Notes: generated from the letters alone by a model not told the origin. A stretch of DNA of 64,000 nucleotides from Bog-756 sp963745955 (GCA_963745955.1 CAVUZI010000007.1:558001-622000); one strand, 5' to 3'; numbered from the stretch's first letter, positions 19,205 to 30,010 are shown. Program-made: numbers and translations.

Positions 19205-21371
19205 CTACTTGTTGACGGCCAGGGCCAGTCGGCCCGTGACGGCGTCATAGGCCGAGGCGAAGGCCGACTGGGGGACGGCCGGACCGTCGGTCGTGGGCAT
19301 CAGCCGGCTCCCGTTGCGCCCCCCGAAGCTGAAGGCTTGACCTTGCACCTCAGTGCGGCCGCCCGGACTGGTGAAGGTGGTCAGGTAGGCGAAGGTCCTG
19401 ACCCCGGCCGGCACCGGAAGGGTGACCACCTGGACCGAGGCGCTCGACCCGGGGGAGGCGGCCGACACCAACGCCGTCTGGTAGTTGCTGAAGCACGAGG
19501 TGAAGTTCGGGTTGGCGAAGGGAGCGGACAGGACCTGGTTGCCGGCGACCGTGCTCATCACCGTGGTCCTGGAGGCCATCTGGATGCCCGAATCGGTTCC
19601 GCTCTGGAACGTCGGGGAGTACGCGGTGGCGGACGATCCCGGCACGGTGGCGTTGCCGAACAGACCGGCCACCAGCGCGTACGGCTGGCTCAGGCACGAC
19701 GAGAGCCCGTGGGCGGCCTGGATCTGGGCCGCGGCCGGAGCCACCGGCACCAGTGACTGCACCGTGCTCGGGCTCCGGCTCCAACCGGTCGGCAGGTCGC
19801 CCAGCCGGAGGTTGATGGAGGCGGCCATGGCGGCGTCGGCTCCCACCCGGGGCGAGACCGGGCCGGTGGCAACGGTGGTCGGGGTCGAGTTGCTGTTCTT
19901 CTTGACGGCGAAATAGGCAATGCCGCCGATCACGACCAGGAGGACGGCGAACAGGACGGCCAGCAGCGTCCGGTTGCTCTTCGGAGCCGGTTCGGCCGCG
20001 GGGGCGGGAACGTTGAACCCGGGGCCGGGCGGAGCCGGCCTCCCCGGCGGCGGCACCGTGGAACCGGCGGGACCGGCAATGGCGGCAGCACTGGCGGCGC
20101 CGGCCGCGGCCACCGCACTGTCCTTGGCCCCCCGGTGCCAGGACCTGCGCTTCTTCGGCGGGCTGTCCGCCGGGGCGGGTGACTGGTCCCAAGCGGGCTC
20201 ACCGGTCAGCGGGTCGATCGGCGGCCTCCAGGCAATCGGTCCCCGTGTGCCGGGCGCGACCACGTCCCCGGGGGCGGGCGGCGGCAGCGAGCCGGCCAAT
20301 GTGAGGGGGACGGGGTCGACGGGCGGCTCTGCCGGCGGGCGCGACGGCGCGAAGAAGTCGGTGGGCGGCGCTTCGGAGGGCGCTTCGGAGGTCGAGCCGG
20401 GGCGGTTCTTGCGCCAGCCCTTGGGCTTTCTGGCCGGATCGCTTACCTCCGGGCTCAGCTCTCCACCCAGCGGCGGGCTCACCGATGCTCCGAGCCCGCT
20501 CGCCGCCCCGTTGGACAGGTCCCACCCGGCGGTGCCGACAGGAGCGCCTCCGGCCGGTGGCGCGGCAGGGGGAGGCGGGGCACCGGGGGCAGGCGGTTCC
20601 GATGCGGCCGCGCCCCCTGACGGAGGCACGGACCCGGTGTTCGACCGGGCAACGAACGAAGACCCCGACAGATCCGGGCGCGTCGCCGTCGACCCAGGAT
20701 CGGTGGGTGAGACGGCCCCCGGAGATCCGAACGCTGTCGGCGTCGAGCCCGAACCCGGGTCTGACGGGCCACCGGTGGTGCCGTTGGCACTCGCGGCTGC
20801 CCGCGGCCGCGGCAGTGGCCGCGGCTGCCTCGGCCGGCGTCAGGCCGCGGGCCGCCGGGGCCTCGGTGGCTGCGGGTGCGATGACGTCGGTCCTAACGCC
20901 ATCGCCGGAGCGTTGGCTGCCCGAAGAGGTGCTCCCGCCGTTCGACCGGGCGTGGGCCGGTGCGGGCGGTGGTGCAGCCGGCGACCGCGGCGGGGCGACG
21001 GGGGCGACCGACCCCTTGTACCGGGCCAGCCAGGCGGGAAGGGCCTGGTCGAGGTAGGCGGCCTGCCCAGGGGTGACGGCGTCCATGGGCAGTAGGAACC
21101 GGATCGACTGGCCTCCCGACGTCAGCTCCATCACTGCCGCGTTGCGCCCGTCGGGGAGGGCGATCTTCTCCCGGCAGCTGGCGGAGTCCAGCCCGGACCA
21201 GACCAACAACCTCTCGATCTGCGGTTGGGGGCCCTGCACCGTGATCCCGGCAGTGGTGAAGAGGAGGCTGAGCCCCTCGGTGGTCTTCGTGCCCCGTTCG
21301 GCATCTCCGGCCAGGGCCACGCCACCCAGCTGCATGCCCTCGGGAGGCAGTTCCGTTATTCCGACCGTCAT
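19205..21371 (-). CDS. Large single-pass membrane protein, unknown (frame broken)
   Basis: I do not recognise this protein. ATG 21371 follows a strong ribosome site (GGAGGAGGGG). The N-terminal 130 residues look like a compact beta-rich domain (LLFTTAGITVQGPQPQIERLL, ending QAALPAWLARYKG-like). A Pro/Ala/Ser-rich linker of about 330 residues follows, then basic residues, a single helix (LLAVLFAVLLVVIGGIAYF) and a C-terminal domain of about 210 residues with paired cysteines (SSCLSQPYALV, FTSCFSNYQTALV), presumably outside the cell. One extra base near 20790 breaks the frame inside the linker; total length fits one insertion. The N-terminal part would be cytoplasmic. Confidence 0.75.
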
Positions 21372-21715
21372 CGACCCCTCCTCCATTGGCCTGGACTTTC
21401 GCCGGCTCGTCTCATATCAGGGAGTCCGCCTCAGGATAATCGTCTCGAACAACGCATCGGCACCGCCATCCTGCCGCTCCCGACACCGACAGGCAAGGAT
21501 CTTCGGAAACGGCCCTCGTGGACATCGAGCTGGTCATGGCTGCGATGGCCCTCCGGGACCGTGGTGCCGTTTCGTCGTCCGTACATGTCCGACCCCATCC
21601 TTACCCAGTCGGGGGTGCAGCGGTCGGACCCTCCGCCGAGGCCCGGGGCCGGACAGGGGCCGGGGCCGGACAGGAGCCGGGCCCGGACAGGGCCCGGAGC
21701 GGCGTCGAGCCGAGT
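21372..21715. other. 344-bp intergenic, imperfect GC repeat
   Basis: No convincing gene on either strand. Positions 21643-21692 hold about three imperfect copies of a 16-18 bp unit (CCGGGGCCGGACAGG) just downstream of hemL on its strand. The part next to 21400 should contain the promoter of the upstream membrane-protein gene. Confidence 0.6.
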
Positions 21716-23032
21716 TCAGCCGGTGACGTCTGCGATGGCTTCGGACGCCACCTCGAGCGTGTGGTCGAGCTCGGCCCGGCCGTGGGCCATGGACGGGAAG
21801 GCCACCTCGTAGGGCCCGGGGGCGAGTGCCACCCCCCGGGCCAGCATCGAACGGAACAGCCCCGTGTACAGGCCGGTCGCCGCCGAGGCGGTGGCACCGT
21901 CGAAGTCACGGACCGGGTCCGAGCCGGCAGGGACGAAGAAGATGCCGAACAGCGGCCCGACCACGGGCACGGCCGCCTCGAGCTGCCGCCCCTCGGCGTC
22001 CATGGTCCCGGCCTTCACCAGCGCGGCCGACAGCACCTCCTCCAGCGCCGTCCCGAACCGGGCCACCCGGTCCGAAAGCGAGGTGTAGTCGGTCGGGTCC
22101 ATCGCCTCGAGGACGGCCAGGCCCGCCGCCGTGGCAAGAGGGTTCCCGGACAGGGTGCCCGCCTGGTAGACGGGACCGTCAGGCGCCAGCGAGGAGAGGA
22201 CGTCGGCGCGACCTCCGAAGGCTCCCACGGGCAGGCCGCCGCCGATCACCTTCCCGAAGCACCAGAGATCGGGTCGCACACCGGACCATGCCGACGCCCC
22301 GCCCGGGCCCAGCCGGAAGCCGGTGATGACCTCGTCGAAGATGAGGAGCGCCCCCACCGCGTCACAGGCCGAACGCAGCCCTTCGAGGAATCCGGAGGTC
22401 GGAGCCACCAGTCCCATGTTGGCCGCCACGGCCTCGACGATGACGCAGGCCACCCGGTCGTCGAGGTCGGGAACCTGGTTGAAGGGGGCGACCACCGTGT
22501 CGGCCACCGCACCGGGGGGCACGCCGGCCGAGTCCGGGAGCCCGAGAGTGGCGACCCCGCTTCCCCCTCCGGCCAGGAGGGCATCGGAGTGACCGTGGTA
22601 GCACCCGGCGAATTTCACGATCCGCGACCTCCCGGTGAATCCCCGTGCCACCCGGATGGCGCTCATGGCCGCCTCGGTCCCCGACGAAACCAGCCTCACC
22701 TGCTGGCAGCCCGCGACCCGCGCGCAGATGGCTTCGGCCAGCAGCACCTCCCCCTCGGTCGGGGCGCCGAAGGTGGTCCCGCCGGCCGCGGCCCGGTCCA
22801 CCGCCCCGACCACCGCCGGATGGGCGTGGCCGAGGATCGAGGCCCCGTAGGACTGGACGTAGTCGAGCAACCGGTTGCCGTCGGCGTCCCAGACATAGGC
22901 CCCTTCGCCGCGGGCCACGAAGTAGGGATGGCCCCCGACCGAGCGGAACGAGCGCACCGGCGAGTTCACCCCCCCGGGGATCACCTTGCCGGCGCGCTCG
23001 AACAGCGCCCGCGACACCCGCTGCTCACCCAC
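21716..23032 (-). CDS. hemL: Glutamate-1-semialdehyde 2,1-aminomutase
   Basis: This PLP enzyme converts glutamate-1-semialdehyde to 5-aminolevulinate, the last step of the C5 route. The PLP lysine sits in CFGKVIGGGLPVGAFGG. Other landmarks are NSPVRSFRSVGG, SYGASILGHAHPAV, SSGTEAAMSAIRVARG and GTLSGNPLATAAG. GTG 23032 (VGEQRVSRALFERA) overlaps the end of hemB by eight bases and gives 438 residues, the normal size; an ATG at 23053 is an alternative. The final 25 residues are standard. Together with hemB and hemA it completes ALA formation and condensation. Confidence 0.95.
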   Translation of the reverse strand: MGEQRVSRALFERAGKVIPGGVNSPVRSFRSVGGHPYFVARGEGAYVWDADGNRLLDYVQSYGASILGHAHPAVVGAVDRAAAGGTTFGAPTEGEVLLAEAICARVAGCQQVRLVSSGTEAAMSAIRVARGFTGRSRIVKFAGCYHGHSDALLAGGGSGVATLGLPDSAGVPPGAVADTVVAPFNQVPDLDDRVACVIVEAVAANMGLVAPTSGFLEGLRSACDAVGALLIFDEVITGFRLGPGGASAWSGVRPDLWCFGKVIGGGLPVGAFGGRADVLSSLAPDGPVYQAGTLSGNPLATAAGLAVLEAMDPTDYTSLSDRVARFGTALEEVLSAALVKAGTMDAEGRQLEAAVPVVGPLFGIFFVPAGSDPVRDFDGATASAATGLYTGLFRSMLARGVALAPGPYEVAFPSMAHGRAELDHTLEVASEAIADVTG

Positions 23033-24063
23033 CGAGCACCTCGGCCAGCTCACCGGCGAAGTAGGTGAGGATGAAGTCGGCTCCCGCCCGCTTGACCGCG
23101 GTCAGCTGCTCGAAGGCCACGGCCGGCCCGTCGATCCATCCGTTGGCCGCCGCCGCCTTGATCATGGCGTACTCGCCACTCACGTGATAGGCGGCCACCG
23201 GGACGTCGAAGGCCGCCCGCACGGAGGCAATGACGTCGAGATAGGTCAGGGCCGGCTTCACCATGACCATGTCGGCGCCCTCACCCACATCCAGCGCCAC
23301 CTCGGCCAGCGCCTCGCGGCGGTTGCCCGGATCCTGCTGGTAGCCGCGGCGGTCACCGCCGTCGGCGATGACGACCTGGGCCGCGTCGCGGAACGGCCCG
23401 TACAGCGCCGAGGCGTACTTGGCCGCGTAGGCCAGGATGGCCGTGCGCTGGAACCCGGCCCCATCGAGGGCAGCGCGGATGGCGCCCACCTGCCCGTCCA
23501 TCATCCCGCTCGGGGCGATCACGTCGGCACCGGCTGTGGCCTGGGACAGGGCCAACTGGGCATAGAGCGGCAACGTGGCGTCGTTGTCGACCTGGCCCGA
23601 GGTCTCGTCCACCACGCCGCAGTGGCCGTGGTCGGTGAACTCGTCGAGGCAGCAGTCTGCAATGACCACCACCGAGTCGCCAACCGCGTCCCTCACCGAC
23701 TTGAGGGCCCGCTGGGTGATCCCGTCGGTCCTGGAGGCGGCCGAGCCGGTGGGGTCCTTCTCCTCCGACCGGGGAAGCCCGAACACGATGACACCGGGCA
23801 CGCCCAACCCGCTCAGGCGCTCGACCTCGACAGCCACGGAGTCCACGGTGTGCTGGACCACACCGGGAAGCGAACGCTACCGGCCGAGGCTCCGTGATGC
23901 CGTCGGCCACGAACAACGGGGCGACCAGGTCGTCGACCGTGAGACGGGTTTCCGAAACCAGGCGCCTCAGCGCAGGGGTCCCGCGGAGACGGCGCAACCG
24001 GGTGGTCGGGAACCCGGCCATCGCCCTACGCGGCCCGGTGGTGGTGGAGGGGTCGCTCGGCAC
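23025..24063 (-). CDS. hemB: Delta-aminolevulinic acid dehydratase (frame broken)
   Basis: This enzyme condenses two ALA molecules to porphobilinogen. The two active-site lysines are in AYAAKYASALYGPFRD and MVMVKPALTYLD. The cysteine-type metal loop ADCCLDEFTDHGHCG indicates a zinc-dependent form. The first 60 residues (MAGFPTTRLRRLRGTPALRR..) are in another frame, and one extra base near 23875 separates them from the rest, just after GITEPRPV; removing it gives LPGVVQHTVDSV, as expected. The start may be the ATG at 24063 or an internal ATG (MAGFPTTRL) at 24021. Confidence 0.93.
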
Positions 24064-24468
24064 TGAACCCAGCCTACGTGCTTCATTCCAAGAAGCCGTG
24101 GTCGGAGGCGACGCCGACGGCGGCGGCGGCGGCGACGGCGACGGCGACCGCAGCTTGGGCGGAGTTGTGGTTGTGCCGAACGGCAGCGGTCGTTGCGAAC
24201 AAGCGTTGGAGGACCCGCGTGACGATTCCCCGATGGGTCCGGGCAGCGTGTTGTTTCGGTCGGGGTGGGCCTTTCACGGTGCTGCCGACCCATTCGGAGT
24301 GAGATTGACTCCTGAGCACTGTCGTCGTCGACCACGTCAGTGATTGAGTTCCAACGCCCGGAGGCGCGCCACGACGGCTTCTGAGTTGGGCGGGTCGATC
24401 GATTTGGGGGCTACTCCCGGCGCTCCAGCCGTGCCCGGGCCGCGCTCCAGCCGCGCCCGGGCCGGCGA
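24064..24468. other. 405-bp gap between DUF222 gene and hemB
   Basis: No gene can be supported. It contains a GGCGGC-rich stretch (24113-24150) and open frames on both strands that give only low-complexity Arg/Ala sequence. Being downstream of the DUF222 gene and upstream of hemB, it should contain the hemB promoter; I see no clear promoter motif. Confidence 0.5.
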
Positions 24469-25650
24469 TCACTCCCGGCGGTCGAGTGGGAGCTGGTCGA
24501 GTGGGGGCTGGTCGAACCGGGGTGGGCCGGTGCCCGGGGGCGGGGCCTTGGCCCTTCGCCTGCGCTTCGGTCTCGGTCGCTTCGGTTCGGTCGGGTGCTC
24601 GGGGGCGGTCCACACCCACCCCTCGTCGGTCCGGGCGAGCTCGAACCCGCGGTGGGTCCGGTCCAGGTGGTGCTTCCGACAGAGCCGGCGCAGGGCCTCT
24701 GCGTCCACCACCACCGAGACGGTGGCCTTCGGGTCACAGGTGCACCCGCCTCGGGTCGTGCCTGTTTCCTCCCCCCTCGGGGCGAGGGTCCCTCGTCCGG
24801 TGAGGAGGGCCACCACCGCGTCGGCCCGGTAGGCGTCGGCGGTCTCGAAGCGGCCCTCTGTGCGGGCCTGTTGGAACTGCCGGTCGGTCTCGGCCTCCAA
24901 GGCGGCCGACACGCTGGCCCCGGCCTCGGGGGCGAGCACGGCCTGGAGGCGGAAGGCCCCGTCGTCGTCGGTGAAGGTCCGACACCGCCGGTCCTCGTGC
25001 AGCTTCTGGAAGTGGCGGGCCTCGGCCTCGTGCGAGCGTCCCTCGACCTTGGCCCGGTGACACCGCTCTTTCAAGGTGGCCTCGGAGTCGGACTCGGCGC
25101 TGTCGACCAGTTCGGCCTCTCTGGCCGGGTTGACCTTGACCGCGTCGGACACCCGGGAGGCCCGTCGGTGGGAGAGCTTGCCGGCCAGGAACGACTCGGC
25201 CAGCGAGGGCTGCTCGATGAGGGCCTCCCCCAGACGGATCAGGTCCTTTGCCTCCCCGACGCTGTCCCCGGTCGTGGCGGCCAGGAACTCGGCCGCCGAG
25301 CGGTGGCCGGTGCGGGTGTAGTGGCTGCCCTGGGCCAGGCGGGCAGAGAACGCCGTCTTGTGGGCCACCACCTTCCGCTCGAGGCGGGTCAGCCGGCGGA
25401 GCACCTCGGTGGCGCCCTCCAGCGAACAGCACGCCGGGTCGGTGTCGTCGAGCGCATGCTCGGCGGCGTCGAGGAAGGCGAACAGGCCCTGGGGCCCGGT
25501 CTGTCCGGTCTGCGTCCGTCCGGAACCGGTCTGTCCTGTCGGCGTCTGTCCGGAACCGGTCTGTTCGGTCTGCGACTTGTCGGTCTGCGACTGCTCGGTC
25601 GGCGTCGGTTCGATCTGCGACTTGTCGGTCTGCGGGGCGATCACGGCCAT
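24469..25650 (-). CDS. DUF222 (13E12-type) protein lacking the HNH core
   Basis: The body (residues about 55-290) is a DUF222 domain: RLTRLERKVVAHKTAFSARL, GHRSAAEFLAATTG, LIRLGEALIEQPSLAESFLAGKLSHRRA and ADAVVALLTGRG. Such proteins normally continue into an HNH nuclease domain with a CxxC zinc site. Here the sequence goes from VSVVVDAEALRR straight to LCRKHHLDRTHRGFEL, the end of that domain. Most of the HNH core therefore seems to be missing by an in-frame deletion, and nuclease activity is doubtful. The first 45 residues are T/G/Q-rich repeats. The tail is basic and proline-rich. These genes are numerous in actinobacteria and have no settled role. Confidence 0.85.
   Translation of the reverse strand: MAVIAPQTDKSQIEPTPTEQSQTDKSQTEQTGSGQTPTGQTGSGRTQTGQTGPQGLFAFLDAAEHALDDTDPACCSLEGATEVLRRLTRLERKVVAHKTAFSARLAQGSHYTRTGHRSAAEFLAATTGDSVGEAKDLIRLGEALIEQPSLAESFLAGKLSHRRASRVSDAVKVNPAREAELVDSAESDSEATLKERCHRAKVEGRSHEAEARHFQKLHEDRRCRTFTDDDGAFRLQAVLAPEAGASVSAALEAETDRQFQQARTEGRFETADAYRADAVVALLTGRGTLAPRGEETGTTRGGCTCDPKATVSVVVDAEALRRLCRKHHLDRTHRGFELARTDEGWVWTAPEHPTEPKRPRPKRRRRAKAPPPGTGPPRFDQPPLDQLPLDRRE
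25497..25633. repeat. Degenerate CTGTC/CGGTCTG repeats, DUF222 N-terminus
   Basis: Short imperfect tandem units around GGTCTGTCCGG and TCGGTCTGCGACT encode a T-G-Q-T-G-S-G and T-D-K-S-Q-like N-terminal segment. Unit lengths are multiples of three, so the frame survives length changes. Confidence 0.8.
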
Positions 25651-25798
25651 GTCACAGGATGGCAGGGGGGTGCGACAACCGGCCCGGAAGGCGAGGGAGT
25701 GAAGGCGACGGAGCGACGGCGAGGGAACTCGGAACGCGGATGCCCGCCAGTAGGAAGGTCGATTGCCGTCGCCTCGGGGCCCGTCGCCGGCCCCGGAG

Positions 25799-27407
25799 TC
25801 ACTGTTGTTGTTCCTGTTGTTGCGCCCGGATCCGGGCCGGGCCCGGCTTCGGGTGGGACGCCCCGTGGCGGTGGGGAGCGGCCCCGGGTCCGGCAAGGGC
25901 CCCGACCACCGCGTCCACCAATCCGGCGATGGTGTGCGGGCTGGCCTCGGCCGCCACCTCGAGTCCGGCCGCCCGGGCCGACCCCGAGGTGACCGGCCCG
26001 ATCGAGGCCACCAACGGTGGGACGCCGTCCGGTCCGAGCAGCTCCACGGTCCTCGCCACCGTGGAAGACGAGGTGAAGACGATGGCATCGGCCCGTCCGG
26101 CCGCCGCCACCTGGTCCGGCCCGGGTTCTCCGGCCACCGTGCGGTAAGCCTCGACTTCGTCCACCTCCCACCCTTTGGCCCGTAGCCCCGCGGCCAGCGC
26201 CCCGCGCACCGTGGCCGCCCGCGGGAACAGGACGGTGTCCGGACCGTGGGTCGTCCCGTCCGCCGACTCCGTGGCCTCTTGGCCGGCGGCCGGGAATTCC
26301 TCCGCCAGCGCGTCCGGACACCGATGTCCCGGGCACCAGATCCGGCGGGTACCCGCCTTCGGCCAGGGTGCGGGCGGTCCCGGCCCCGATCGCGGCCCAC
26401 CGGACCGATGCCGGCACGGGACGGTCGGCGAGCACGGCGAGGAGCCGGGACACCGCGTTCGAGGAGGTGAACGCCACCCACCGGTACGACCCGGAGGCGA
26501 GCCGGTCGACAGCGTCGGACAGGGCCGCGCCGCCGTCGGCCGGCTCCTCGATGGCGATGACCGGAAGCTCGACGACGGTGGCCCCGAGACTCACCAGCCG
26601 GTCGGCCAGATCCGACCCCTGGGCGCGGGCCCGGGTCACCACGACCTGGCGGCCACGGAGAGGGGCCGGGGTCATGCCCGAGCCGGGTCCGGCATCGGTC
26701 GAGCCGAGGTCGAGGGCCGCCACCGGCCCGATGACGATGGCGGCCGGAGCCGGCAGGTCGATGGCCGCCAGCCCGCCCAGGGTCGAACGGGCCACCTGCT
26801 GGCGGCGGGTGGTCCCCCAGTGGACGACGGCGACGGGGGTGTCGGCCCCGCGCCCGCCGGCCATCAACTCGGCGGCGATCCTGACCCGTTCGGCCATGCC
26901 CATCAGGATCACCAGGGTCCCGCCGGCGCGGCCGAGCGCCTCCCAGTCGACGCCGACGGGGGCCGAGGCATCGCCGACATGTCCGGTCACCACGGTCACC
27001 GACGTGGCCAGGCCGCGGTGGGTCACCGGGATGCCAGCCGTCGCCGGCGCTGCGAAGGCGGAGCTGACGCCGGGTACCACCTCGTAGTCGACCCCGGCGC
27101 TGCGCAGGGCCTCGGCCTCCTCACCGCCGCGCCCGAAGACGAACGGGTCGCCGCCCTTCAAGCGGACCACCGAGCGACCCGACCGACCGTGGTCGATGAG
27201 CTGCTCGTTGATCTCGGACTGGCGTGCCGATCCCCCGGGGCCCTTGCCCACGTCGATGAGCTCGGCCCCAGGAGGCGCCAGCTCCAGCAGTTCGCGGCCG
27301 ATCAGCCGGTCGTAGATGACCACGTCGGCCCGGCGCAGCAGCTCGGCGCCGCGCAGGGTCAACAACCCCGGGTCCCCGGGACCGGCCCCGACCAGCGAGA
27401 CGCTCAT
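25799..27407 (-). CDS. cobA-hemD: Uroporphyrinogen-III C-methyltransferase / synthase fusion (frame broken)
   Basis: The N-terminal 245 residues are a SAM uroporphyrinogen-III methyltransferase (VGAGPGDPGLLTLRGAELL, YDRLIG, RLKGGDPFVFGRGGEE, GVSSAFAAPATAGIPVTHRG, TLVILMGM), which directs uroporphyrinogen III towards sirohaem or cobalamin. The C-terminal 270 residues are uroporphyrinogen-III synthase (VVVTRARAQGSDLADRL, AFTSSNAVSRLL, IGAGTARTLAEGGYPPDLVP, DAIVFTSSSTVARTVELL). The fusion is common in actinobacteria. One extra base near 26315 breaks the synthase half; length fits a single insertion. ATG 27407 overlaps the hemC stop (ATGA). The tail ends in a run of Q and E residues. Confidence 0.92.
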
Positions 27408-28438
27408 CCCGCCACCCCCGGGGGCCGGTCCGCCGCCACCTCGTCGTTCTCCCCGGGGCCCGGCCCCCACTCGCCGAGGTCATGGCCGCCCGCCCCGTCG
27501 AGGAGGTACCTGGCCACCGCACGGCCGAGGCGCTCGGGACGATCTCCGGTGAGCTCGTGACGCAGGACGACCAGGCCATCCGCCGAGGCGAGCATGCCGT
27601 TCAAGCGGATGGCCGTCCGGTCGGACTCGACGCCCGGCCCCACCGGCTCGGCGTGGGCGCCGACCGGCAACGTGCACCCACCTCCCAACTCGGCCAGGAA
27701 CGCCCGCTCGGACGTCACCAGGCGGCGTATCCGGGGATCGTCGATGGCGGCCAGCGCGCGCCGGGCGACGTCGTCGTCCTCGCGGCACTCCACGGCCAGC
27801 GCCCCCTGCCCCACCTGCGGCAGCATCGTCTCGGTGTCGAGCACCTCGAACTCGAGCCCGGCCGGTGGGGACCAGCCCAACCGGTCGAGCGCGGCCTTGG
27901 CCACCACCACTGCACCCACTGGCCACCGTGCCCCGACTGCGCCCGCACCGCCTGGACCCGCACCGACGACGGCCAGCCGGGTGGCCAGATTCCCGCGCAG
28001 TCCGGCGAAGGTGAGGTCGGGACGGAGGTTGGCCAGCTGGACCCGCCGGCGGGCCGAGCCGGTGGCCACCGTGGCCCCGACGGGCAGGGAGCCGAGACGG
28101 CCACCGACCAGCACGTCGCGGGCGTCGGCCCGCTCGGGGAACGCGGCCAGCACCAATCCGGGCACACAGAGCTCAGCGGAGGCCGGAAGGTCCTTGGCCG
28201 AATGGACGGCGGCGTCGGCCTCCCCGCCGATGACCGCGGCCTGCACCTCCTTCACGAACACACCCTGGCCTCCGAGCCGGTCGAGGGGGACATCGAGCCT
28301 CCGGTCGCCGGTGGTCTCGACCACGACCAGGGAGGTGCCCACCCCCGACCGGTTGAGGAGCTCCGCCACCCGGCGCGCCTGCCACAGGGCCAGCGGTGAC
28401 CCCCGGGTGGCCAACCGGAGCGCCAACGGTCCGGTCAT
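27404..28438 (-). CDS. hemC: Hydroxymethylbilane synthase
   Basis: This enzyme polymerises four porphobilinogens into hydroxymethylbilane. The dipyrromethane cofactor cysteine is in ELGGGCTLPVGAHA. Other conserved blocks are RLATRGSPLALWQA, GGQGVFVKEVQAA, AVHSAKDLP and GLRGNLATRL. ATG 28438 gives 344 residues, slightly longer than usual because of a polar C-terminus (GPGPGENDEVAADRPPG). It starts 23 bases after hemA and overlaps cobA-hemD, as in the rex-hemA-hemC-hemD operons known from Streptomyces. Confidence 0.95.
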   Translation of the reverse strand: MTGPLALRLATRGSPLALWQARRVAELLNRSGVGTSLVVVETTGDRRLDVPLDRLGGQGVFVKEVQAAVIGGEADAAVHSAKDLPASAELCVPGLVLAAFPERADARDVLVGGRLGSLPVGATVATGSARRRVQLANLRPDLTFAGLRGNLATRLAVVGAGPGGAGAVGARWPVGAVVVAKAALDRLGWSPPAGLEFEVLDTETMLPQVGQGALAVECREDDDVARRALAAIDDPRIRRLVTSERAFLAELGGGCTLPVGAHAEPVGPGVESDRTAIRLNGMLASADGLVVLRHELTGDRPERLGRAVARYLLDGAGGHDLGEWGPGPGENDEVAADRPPGVAG

Positions 28439-28461
28439 GACGGACACCGGCCGGCCACGGG

Positions 28462-29746
28462 CTAGAGGTCGAACAGCGTTCGGAGCGCTTCGACCAGGCG
28501 CTCGCCCCTGGGAGTGCCGGCCGCGTCCTTGAGGGCCACGGTCGGTTGATGGAGCAGCTTGGCCACCATCGCCCTGGTCACCGCATCGACCTGCTCCCAC
28601 TGGGCCTCCGACAGCTCGGACCGCTTCGACCGCTGCCGGTCGAGCTCCGAACGGCGGGCCTCTTCGACCCTCGCCCTGAGGGCGGACACCATGGGGGCGG
28701 CGTCGCGGGCCCGGGAGGCCACCCGGTAGCGCTCGACCTCGTCGGCGACGATGCGGTTGGCATCGGCCACCTCCTCCTCGCGCCCGGACAGGGCGTCGGA
28801 GACCGCGGATCGCAGCGCCTCCATGTCGAGCAGCACCAGCCCGTCGAGATCGGCCGCCGACGGTTCGACGTTGCGGGGGACCCCGAGGTCCACCATCAAC
28901 AGTGGATCACCGGGTCCGCGCCCGGTCACGGCCGCTTCGACCATGGCCCGGTCGACGATGGGGTGGGTGGTGCCGACCGAGGTGAAGACCACGTCGGACG
29001 AGACCATCAACCCGGCCAGGTCGTCCAGCGCCGCCATCCTCACCTGCGAAGCCACGTCCGGAGGGAGACCGGCCACCACGGCCTCGGTCCGGTCGACGGT
29101 CCGGTTGGCCACGACCAGGGTGGCGGTATCGCCCGCGGCCAGGGCCTGGGTCACGCCCTCCCCCATCTCCCCCGCCCCCACCACGAGGACCCGGGCACCG
29201 GCGAGCCCCCCGTCCCGGTGCCGGGCGGCCAGGGCCACGGCCCCGTGGGAGAGCGAGGTGATCCCACGGGCGATGGCGGTCTCCGACCGGACCCGCTTGC
29301 CGGTCTCGACGGCGTGGCGGAAGAGGGCGCCGAGCACCGGGCCCGACACCCGCTCGCTCCGGGCCTGCTCCCAGGCCCGGCGCACCTGCCCGAGGACCTC
29401 GGACTCGCCCAGCACGGCTGAGTCGAGCCCGGCGGCCACCGCGAAGAGATGGTTGGTCACGTCGTCGTCGAAACGCACGGTGAAGTGCTCGGCCAGCGAG
29501 TCCGCCGGGCTCCCGCTGGTGGCGGCCAGGAACTCCTCGCAGCGCGGCCACACCGTCATGGAACCGCTCGACCACGGCGTAGATCTCGGTGCGCAGGCAG
29601 GTGGAGAGGATGACCACCTCGGAGAGGTTGGACTGGTCCCGCAACCGGCCCAGCGCCTTCGGCAGGTCGCGCTCGGACACCGCCACCCGTTCGAGGAGAT
29701 CGAGGGGGGAATGGCGCTGCTCGAGGCCGACGACGATCACCGACAC
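28462..29746 (-). CDS. hemA: Glutamyl-tRNA reductase (frame broken)
   Basis: This enzyme reduces glutamyl-tRNA(Glu) to glutamate-1-semialdehyde, the committed step of the C5 pathway. The catalytic cysteine lies in VVILSTCLRTEIYAV, residues about 45-59. The NADPH domain starts at VLVVGAGEMGEGV, and LGESEVLGQVRRAW and LMVDLGVPRNVEP are conserved. One extra base around 29540-29555 breaks the frame between ERFHDG and RCEEFLAATSG. GTG 29746 (VSVIVVGLEQRHSP) is the only sensible start. Length of about 427 residues is ordinary. The gene is 264 bases downstream of rex. Confidence 0.93.
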
Positions 29747-29940
29747 GGGCCCACCACCTCGCCGCGGGTGCTGCTCATCGAATGTCGCACAGGGTCACCA
29801 CCGGCTTGGGCCCCGGTCGGGATGATGGTCCAGGCACACGTCCACCCCTCAAGCGTAGGGCGGGTGCGCCGTGCTTCACACCTCAGCCTCCGGGCCCACA
29901 GCATGGCCGCCCCGGGTGCCGGTCGCCAGTCGCGCCCCCG

Positions 29941-30005
29941 TCGGCCCCGGCACAGGGTCCGTCGGCCCCCCGGCACAGGGTCCAACGGCCCCGGCACAGG
30001 GCGGG
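29941..30005. repeat. Three 21-23 bp direct repeats between hemA and rex
   Basis: Units 29941-29961, 29962-29984 and 29985-30005 share CGGCCCCGGCACAGGG. They lie directly after the rex stop codon on its strand, inside the 264-bp rex-hemA gap, and are not coding. Confidence 0.85.
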
Positions 30006-30010
30006 ATCGG

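Noticed and set aside
24083..24619. 178-codon minus-strand open frame between hemB and the DUF222 gene
   Set aside because: Arg-run composition, overlaps the DUF222 gene in another frame, no family features.
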